Source of the DNA: 2-02-FULL-46-13 sp036517235 | GTDB lineage: Bacteria > Patescibacteriota > Minisyncoccia > Phycocordibacterales > DSPV01 | Assembly (NCBI GenBank): GCA_036517235.1 | Contig: DATDXL010000002.1 | Span: 1 to 25,256, forward strand | Reading direction: 5' to 3' | Length of the DNA: 25,256 nucleotides | In this document: piece by piece, positions 20,209 to 25,256 of the stretch | Layout of the letters: each line of letters begins with the position of its first letter | How positions within the stretch are numbered: the stretch's first letter is position 1 | Program-made: the position numbers and the translations under genes | Notes under the pieces: generated by a model | What the model was told of the DNA's origin: nothing | Database searches by the model: none | Seen by the model: the letters and a program-made list of their open reading frames with translations, nothing else

Positions 20209-20673
20209 ATGACAAAAAAACATCAGAAGAAATACGAAAAAACTGGGCGACTACCAAAAAAGAATCAACGTGCGCCTGCACCTCAGCGCGGGATAATCTA
20301 CCTCCGCCCTACTCACTGGGCAGATAGCCTACTCGCTCAGGAGACACTCTGTAGGACCTTTTGCGCCCAAAACGACATCGATCTTATCGACGTATATTCA
20401 GACCCGGGAGAGTACGTGAGTGAACTCAGCATACTCGAAAGCAACGGTTTCAATGACCTCCTCGACTACTGCAGCAAGAACAAAGTGGATGCGTTGGTAG
20501 TGGTTAGTAGAGATCGTCTTGGCACAAATACGTCGGAATACTTGAAATGCAAGATTGATCTACATAAAGAAGGAGTCGAGATACTGTCTGTTACCGACGT
20601 CCAGCCTATCGATTGCACGATGGAGCATATCTGCGAGATTACTGAAGAGTATAAGCGAATGAAAAAGGTATGA
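20209..20673 (+). CDS. Resolvase-fold protein lacking catalytic serine (154 aa)
   Basis: A basic N-terminal tail (residues 1-27) precedes a serine-recombinase catalytic fold: Y-L-R-P-T (31-35), L-L-A-Q-E-T-L-C, Y-S-D-P-G, G-F-N-D-L-L-D-Y, and V-V-S-R-D-R-L-G-T-N. In active resolvases the first motif is Y-x-R-V-S; here the nucleophile position is Thr35. The second motif is D-R-L-x-R; here the second arginine is Thr. The protein ends after the long helix and has no DNA-binding domain. It is probably catalytically dead and may act as accessory or regulator of the full recombinase downstream. Its stop overlaps the next start (ATGA), so the two are coupled. Confidence 0.78.
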   Translation: MTKKHQKKYEKTGRLPKKNQRAPAPQRGIIYLRPTHWADSLLAQETLCRTFCAQNDIDLIDVYSDPGEYVSELSILESNGFNDLLDYCSKNKVDALVVVSRDRLGTNTSEYLKCKIDLHKEGVEILSVTDVQPIDCTMEHICEITEEYKRMKKV

Positions 20674-22676
20674 CATCAGAAAACAAGATCTTTGACAGCG
20701 CCCTTGCATATCATGCCGGCGGATTCTCCGTCATTCCGGTACGGCCGCGAGATAAGGCACCCATCCCCGCCGGTTGGCAGAGGTACAGCAGTACACGATC
20801 AACGAAGGAAGAAATTGAGCGGTGGTGGAAGGACACACCGAATGCCAACATCGGCATCGCTTTAGGGCCCGCAAACGGCAGTGATGGCCGCTATTTGTTT
20901 GTAGTCGATCAAGATGTACTCAAAGACGAAAACAGGATGCCTATATTGAATGCCGATGGCAGCTTCAAACAGATGGGCGACATACGCGGATGTCCTGCAA
21001 CACTCTCGCAGACTACCGGGTCTGGCGGAAAGCAATTCTTTTATTGGGCACCTAAAGGATATGTGGTCGGAAATCCTACGCCGCGCCCCTTGATCAACGT
21101 GAAAGGAATAGGCGGTCAAGTGCTCGTGCCACCTTCGATACATCCTGATACAGGCAAGGAATATGCCTGGGACATAGATGAATTGTTGCGCGAGAACATT
21201 GCGGAATTCCCCCAAGATGCCCTAGATGCCCTGCTCGCCGAGAGGGCAACTTCGGCATCTTCGGCACTGCCTTCGATGAGCAAGGTGCTTGCCGGTGTCC
21301 CTATCGGGCAAGGCCTAAGACACTCGGGTATGGCGCAAGTCGCAGGTTATTACCTTCGCGCCGCCCAAACACCTGAGGAGATCGCTATGGCTCGTGTGGC
21401 GCTCTATGCGTGGGATAAAGAGATGAACAAGTCGCCGGAGCCATGGGAGGAGCGCAAACGCGAACTCGATAACACTTTCGAGGGCATATTGAAGCGAGAG
21501 GCGGCTAAGAAAGAAGCGGGACCGCGCAAATGGAATGACCATAACTCACCACAAGCCTCTAAGCCGATTTTCTCTTCGTACGCCAACATACAAGCGCACC
21601 CCATAGACTGGCTTTGGAAGGAACGTATCGCGATCGGAAAGCTAACGATGATAATCGGCGACCCCGGTCTCGGCAAAAGTTTAATTACAACGGGGACAAT
21701 CGCGGCGACTGTGTCGAAAGGAGGATCGTGGCCAGTAGATAACACGCAATCGCCGATTGGCGACGTGATTTTACTATCGGCCGAAGATGATGCTGCCGAC
21801 ACGATTAAACCTCGTCTCGAAGCTGCTGGGGCAGATTGCACGCGAGTGCACACATTGCAGGCAGTTCGTGAAGTGAGGGACGGATCGCCCACAGAACGCA
21901 TGTTCTCGCTAAAGCGCGATGTCGCGGCACTCGAAGAAATGCTTACCACTCTACCCGAGTGCAAGGTAGTGATAGTAGATCCGATTTCAGCCTACTTGGA
22001 CGATACCGATAGCCATAGGAACGCGGCTGTGAGAGGACTCCTTGCCCCATTGGCCGCGCTCGCCGCAAAGCATAAAGTAGCGATCATTGCGGTAGACCAC
22101 CTCAACAAAAATAGTGGCGAACGGAACTCACTATACCGTGCGGGTGGATCATTGGGATTCGTTGCGGCTGCACGCGCAGTCTACATCGTCACAAAAGATC
22201 CAAATAAGCCTGAACGTAGATTTGTCGTGCCAATAAAAAACAATATAGCCAAGGAAAATACTGGTCTCGCGTACACGGTGATTACCGGCAGAAACAATGC
22301 GCCTATTATCGACTGGGACCCAGACCCGGTGAAGATTACTGCGAATGAAGTTCTTGCAACACTGGAGTCTGAGGAGGAACGCACGGATACAGACTGGGCG
22401 GTGATTGTTTTACGGTTCGTATTATCTCCAGGGCCAATGTCGGCAAAGAAGGTGTTTAGCGAGTGTAAGGAAGCAGGGATAAGCGAAAAGCAGGTGCGCC
22501 GCGCGGGTAAGAAACTCAGGATCACACCAAAGAAAGAAGGCTTTAGTAGTGGCTGGACGTGGGAACTACCACCACTCGAAGATGCTTCCAAGCGCGAAGA
22601 TCCCCCACAAGGAGCAGAGGGAAACTTGGGAGATGGTGGGAATCTTCCGGATGGAGACGGTGGGACCCAATCTTAA
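20670..22676 (+). CDS. PrimPol-type domain + RepA-like AAA helicase + winged-helix tail (668 aa)
   Basis: Residues ~5-195 match the bifunctional primase/polymerase N-terminal domain: G-F-S-V-I-P-V, N-I-G-I-A-L-G, the D-x-D metal motif at 80-82, T-G-S-G-G-K-Q (116-122) and V-P-P-S-I-H (153-158). Two usual catalytic positions differ: Gln122 where histidine is typical and Asn143 where aspartate is typical. The middle (~300-560) is a RecA-like RepA helicase with Walker A G-D-P-G-L-G-K-S (330-337), Walker B V-V-I-V-D-P (433-438) and D-H-L-N-K-N. A winged-helix-like segment (~585-635) and a disordered Gly/Asp tail end the chain. Such proteins start replication of plasmids and integrated elements. 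Whether priming survives the substitutions is open. Confidence 0.88.
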   Translation: MTSENKIFDSALAYHAGGFSVIPVRPRDKAPIPAGWQRYSSTRSTKEEIERWWKDTPNANIGIALGPANGSDGRYLFVVDQDVLKDENRMPILNADGSFKQMGDIRGCPATLSQTTGSGGKQFFYWAPKGYVVGNPTPRPLINVKGIGGQVLVPPSIHPDTGKEYAWDIDELLRENIAEFPQDALDALLAERATSASSALPSMSKVLAGVPIGQGLRHSGMAQVAGYYLRAAQTPEEIAMARVALYAWDKEMNKSPEPWEERKRELDNTFEGILKREAAKKEAGPRKWNDHNSPQASKPIFSSYANIQAHPIDWLWKERIAIGKLTMIIGDPGLGKSLITTGTIAATVSKGGSWPVDNTQSPIGDVILLSAEDDAADTIKPRLEAAGADCTRVHTLQAVREVRDGSPTERMFSLKRDVAALEEMLTTLPECKVVIVDPISAYLDDTDSHRNAAVRGLLAPLAALAAKHKVAIIAVDHLNKNSGERNSLYRAGGSLGFVAAARAVYIVTKDPNKPERRFVVPIKNNIAKENTGLAYTVITGRNNAPIIDWDPDPVKITANEVLATLESEEERTDTDWAVIVLRFVLSPGPMSAKKVFSECKEAGISEKQVRRAGKKLRITPKKEGFSSGWTWELPPLEDASKREDPPQGAEGNLGDGGNLPDGDGGTQS

Positions 22677-22736
22677 GGGTCCACTGTCCCCAGTACCAAG
22701 ACTGAGGCAGGGCATAATTACCACACCAACGAACCT

Positions 22737-24491
22737 ATGGAGAAGACAAAACAACAACTTAAATGGGGCAAGTACCGGCGAAAATCGTCTGAAGCTGACG
22801 ACCGGCAAATTGCCTCACTCGACTCGCAAGATAGAGAGCTTGACGAAGTTGCCGACCGCGAAGGCATTGTCGTGCCCGGGCAATACAACCTTGAGGAGTC
22901 GCACTCTGCCAAAAGACCGGGACGACCCGTGTTTGGACAGCTCCTTGACCTCATTGAGCGAGGCAAGATCAACGCTCTTCTTGTGTGGAGCCACAATCGC
23001 ATATCGCGCAACGCTATCGACGCGGCATATATTGTTGATCTAATGGACCGGGGGAAGCTTCTGGAAGTAAGAACGCCGCAACAAGTGTTCCGTAATACAC
23101 CAAACGACAAGTTCCTGCTGACGCTGTTCTGCGGCCAAGGGAAGCAGGAAAACGACAGCAAGGGGGTGGACGTAGTGCGTGGGCTAAAGGACAAGGCAAT
23201 CAGAGGCGAGCGTTCAGGCCCTGCCCCACTGGGCTACATGAATGTAAGCGATGCGAAGGGAAAGAAGAGTATTGTGCCCGATCCGGAACGTTTTCCTATT
23301 GTCAGACAACTGTGGGATTTGATGCTCACTGGTGGGTACTCCGTCGCTAAAATAGTGGACATCGCCAGCGATGATCTAGGGCTGCGTACGCCAAAGCGTA
23401 AAAACGGTTCTGGTGTTAAAAAAATCACTAAAAGTCTTGTTTACTACATCCTTACGCGTACTTATTATTACGGCGAATTTGAATTCCCGGCGAAGAGTGG
23501 AAACATTTATGTTGGCACGCATACGCCCATGATCACGCGGGAGGAGTACGATCTTGTGCAGGTACTACTTGGTCGCAAGGGGCGGCCTCGCCAAAAAACA
23601 CGTGAGTTTGTCTATCGTGGCCCTATCCGGTGCGGCGAGTGCAACGGAGCGGTAACGGCGGAGATAAAGCGGCATTGCGTCTGCTCTAACTGCGACCATA
23701 AGTTTTCACGTATTAGCCGGACGGACTGCCCTAAATGCCACACCGACATCGGTGAGATGAAAAACCCTGTCCTGCGCGGCTACGTGCTCTACCACTGCGC
23801 AAAAAAGACCACCCCGGGCTGCTCGCAGGGCGCTCTCAACGAAGAGGAGCTCGAGCGCCAACTCATCATGGAGCTAACTCAACTTGAGATATCCCCCAAG
23901 TTTAGAGACTGGGCTCTGCAAGTGCTCAAGCGCCAAAACGCGAATGAGTCCGCCGATCGCGAAGCAATCATCAAAGTACAGCGCAAGGACTATGACGCCG
24001 CTGTGGAGAAGATAGACAACCTTGTCGACATGCGAGCCGGCAAAGAGATCGACGTGGACGAATTCCGCCGAAAGAAGGTTATCCTGCTAGCGGAAAAGTC
24101 CCGACTCCACGGGTTGCTAGGTAATGTAGACAAGCGTATTGAGCACTGGCTCGAAACTGTGGAGCGAGGCTTTAACTTCGCAGAGACAGCCCGTGCTCGC
24201 TTTGCTGCGGACAAGTCGGAGGACCTGCACGTGAGAAAAGAGATATTTGCGACCCTAGGTTCGAACTACACGTTGAAGGACAAAAAGCTCATAATTGAAG
24301 CCGACGATTTGCTTTTTGCCATTAAGAAAGTCAAAGAGACCTCTACGCTCGTCCTAAGTCCGCTCGAACCCATGCAAAAAGGCTCCACTGCAACGCAAAT
24401 GGAACCTTCTTACGTGCTCAGTCCAAACGAGCTGCCAGACTTGGGGTCGAACCAAGATAAACGGATTCAGAGTCCGTTGTCCTACCATTAG
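22737..24491 (+). CDS. Large serine recombinase (integrase) with double zinc motif, ending inside tRNA-Gln
   Basis: The catalytic domain is N-terminal: Y-R-R-K-S (13-17, Ser17 nucleophile) and H-N-R-I-S-R-N (86-92). The recombinase domain (~150-280) contains G-P-A-P-L-G-Y. The zinc ribbon is C299-C302 ... C354-C362. An insertion between them adds C-V-C-S-N-C and C-P-K-C (314-334), a second potential zinc site. A coiled coil (~395-470) and the W-L-E ... G-S-N C-terminal domain follow. The last 19 residues and stop are the antisense strand of the tRNA-Gln gene. This suggests the element integrated at the tRNA 3' end and that the C-terminus is completed by host sequence. It is the last gene of the mobile module, 60 nt after the PrimPol gene; no clear Shine-Dalgarno is seen. 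Confidence 0.93.
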   Translation: MEKTKQQLKWGKYRRKSSEADDRQIASLDSQDRELDEVADREGIVVPGQYNLEESHSAKRPGRPVFGQLLDLIERGKINALLVWSHNRISRNAIDAAYIVDLMDRGKLLEVRTPQQVFRNTPNDKFLLTLFCGQGKQENDSKGVDVVRGLKDKAIRGERSGPAPLGYMNVSDAKGKKSIVPDPERFPIVRQLWDLMLTGGYSVAKIVDIASDDLGLRTPKRKNGSGVKKITKSLVYYILTRTYYYGEFEFPAKSGNIYVGTHTPMITREEYDLVQVLLGRKGRPRQKTREFVYRGPIRCGECNGAVTAEIKRHCVCSNCDHKFSRISRTDCPKCHTDIGEMKNPVLRGYVLYHCAKKTTPGCSQGALNEEELERQLIMELTQLEISPKFRDWALQVLKRQNANESADREAIIKVQRKDYDAAVEKIDNLVDMRAGKEIDVDEFRRKKVILLAEKSRLHGLLGNVDKRIEHWLETVERGFNFAETARARFAADKSEDLHVRKEIFATLGSNYTLKDKKLIIEADDLLFAIKKVKETSTLVLSPLEPMQKGSTATQMEPSYVLSPNELPDLGSNQDKRIQSPLSYH

Positions 24492-24502
24492 ACGATCTGG
24501 CA
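24432..24502 (-). tRNA. tRNA-Gln (anticodon CUG), probable integration site
   Basis: The minus strand gives a full cloverleaf of 71 nt. The acceptor stem TGCCAGA/TCTGGCA is perfectly paired (U1-A72 as usual for tRNA-Gln) with discriminator G. The D arm contains CTAATGGTAGGACA. The anticodon stem ACGGA/TCCGT carries loop CTCTGAA with anticodon CTG. The T arm is CTTGG-TTCGACC-CCAAG. CCA is not encoded. The gene overlaps the 3' end of the recombinase gene on the other strand over 60 nt, with codon boundary and tRNA end coinciding at 24432. Confidence 0.95.
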
Positions 24503-24574
24503 ATAACTAAAACAACAGCGCACAACTAACAACTTACAACAAAATACGGAATATCGGAAGTACCGTAGTTGCCG

Positions 24575-25256
24575 CTATTTTATTCTGACGAGTTTTTGGA
24601 ACAGGCCGCCGAAGTAGGATTTTGTTTTCCAGGCGCTTTCGGACATCTCCGGCAACACGCCGGTTAACCCGTTGTTCCATACATCAACCGCATAGGGCTT
24701 CAACCGCGAGTATACTGGGATGGTACTAAAGCGCGCCGGATGCCACCATACCGGATTCGCGTAATCAATTACCACTAACTTTCCGCCGGGCTTCAGTACG
24801 CGGAGCGCCTCGTGCAGAGTGCGCTCGCGGTACGATTGCGGCTCCTCGTGAAGCAGGAGAAATATGACCACGCGGTCGTAGGTGGCATCCGGCATATCAA
24901 GCGCCGCAGCGTCCATAAGAGAGATGCTGACCGGCTCTCCCGACCGGACTTTTTTGCCGAGATTTTTCAACTGCATCGGTAAAATATCGATAACGTCGAC
25001 TGTGCCGCCGCTTTTTGCTGCGCGTTTTGCTAAATACGGCGTCAGGTTTCCGTAACAACAGCCCACTTGCAGAGTACGGCCCGAAAAGTCATCTCCGAGC
25101 TCTTTGACCGCCTCATCTCGGAGCCTGTTGTAATTCCCCAATAGAATCGCGTTGACCATAAACTGGTGGTCAAAAAGTTTTGCCGCCCACGGGCGCGCGT
25201 ATGCCCACCAATAATATTTTTCCAGATACTGCGGAATTTCTTTTACCGCTCCGGCC
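24575..25256 (-). CDS. RquA-like SAM-dependent methyltransferase (5' end outside window)
   Basis: The frame is open to the right edge, so the gene is partial. It contains K-Y-Y-W-W-A-Y-A-R-P-W-A upstream of an internal ATG at 25159. Then come V-N-A-I-L-L-G-N-Y-N-R-L-R-D, the SAM motif L-Q-V-G-C-C-Y-G-N-L-T, V-D-V-I-D-I-L-P-M-Q-L-K-N-L, F-L-L-L-H-E-E-P, L-K-P-G-G-K-L-V-V-I-D-Y, W-W-H-P-A-R and F-F/Y-G-G-L-F-Q-K. These are the family's hallmarks as I remember RquA, the enzyme making rhodoquinone from ubiquinone, including the altered glycine motif. In a CPR cell lacking quinone synthesis the substrate may differ. It lies outside the mobile module, beyond the tRNA, and is probably chromosomal. 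Confidence 0.8.
   Translation of the reverse strand, partial: AGAVKEIPQYLEKYYWWAYARPWAAKLFDHQFMVNAILLGNYNRLRDEAVKELGDDFSGRTLQVGCCYGNLTPYLAKRAAKSGGTVDVIDILPMQLKNLGKKVRSGEPVSISLMDAAALDMPDATYDRVVIFLLLHEEPQSYRERTLHEALRVLKPGGKLVVIDYANPVWWHPARFSTIPVYSRLKPYAVDVWNNGLTGVLPEMSESAWKTKSYFGGLFQKLVRIK

Noticed and set aside
24255..24275. Second T-loop-like sequence upstream of tRNA-Gln
   Set aside because: Again it codes for the G-S-N motif of the recombinase and has no cloverleaf around it.
1..25256. CRISPR array or cas genes
   Set aside because: No regularly spaced direct repeats and no Cas-like proteins were seen on either strand.

Overview
The window looks like a chromosomal stretch of a Candidate Phyla Radiation bacterium (Patescibacteria, probably Parcubacteria-like). 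This is inferred from protein style: weak or absent Shine-Dalgarno sites, very tight operons, CPR-type serine recombinases with small satellite proteins, and many short membrane or secreted proteins of unknown function. No phylogenetic marker is present, so the placement is not proven.

Left part (1-5737), accessory DNA. The window opens inside the C-terminus of a large serine recombinase. A minus-strand group follows: a PHP plus SMC-type ATPase of the TrlF kind, a 56-aa and a 95-aa small protein, and a zinc-ribbon protein. A 335-bp non-coding stretch carries a 29-nt piece that appears identical to the L11-binding helix (H43) of bacterial 23S rRNA. A plus-strand trio then runs to a clear terminator: an ArdC-N-like protein, a SymE/AbrB-like protein, and a protein interrupted by an in-frame TAG.

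Middle part (5748-17960), minus strand. A RelA/SpoT-type HD protein with a cysteine-rich tail lies downstream of a structured RNA that has its own strong promoter and a terminator. A long co-directional gene series starts at about 17930. In order of transcription it encodes a membrane-anchored GrpE-like factor, an Hsp70 with a long helical tail, a J-like TPR protein with a C-terminal membrane anchor, a five-helix membrane protein, a secreted cysteine-repeat protein, an AAA+ ATPase, a DUF6804-like membrane protein, an anchored beta-domain protein, a small soluble protein, an exported nuclease with an excalibur domain, SppA, and a small anchored protein. Gaps are 1-20 nt in the first nine genes. 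I read this as a membrane-associated Hsp70/AAA+ machine acting on envelope proteins, and it is the best candidate here for an undescribed system.

Right part (17961-25256). A pseudoknot-capable leader precedes a DUF4190-plus-CAP secreted protein. A small membrane protein and an AT-rich orphan gene follow. Next comes a compact mobile module: a small conserved protein, a resolvase-fold protein lacking catalytic residues, a PrimPol/RepA-type helicase with altered primase motifs, and a large serine recombinase. The last 19 sense codons and the stop of that recombinase are the antisense of a tRNA-Gln(CUG) gene, which marks the likely attachment site. Beyond the tRNA lies the 3' part of an RquA-like methyltransferase gene that runs off the window.
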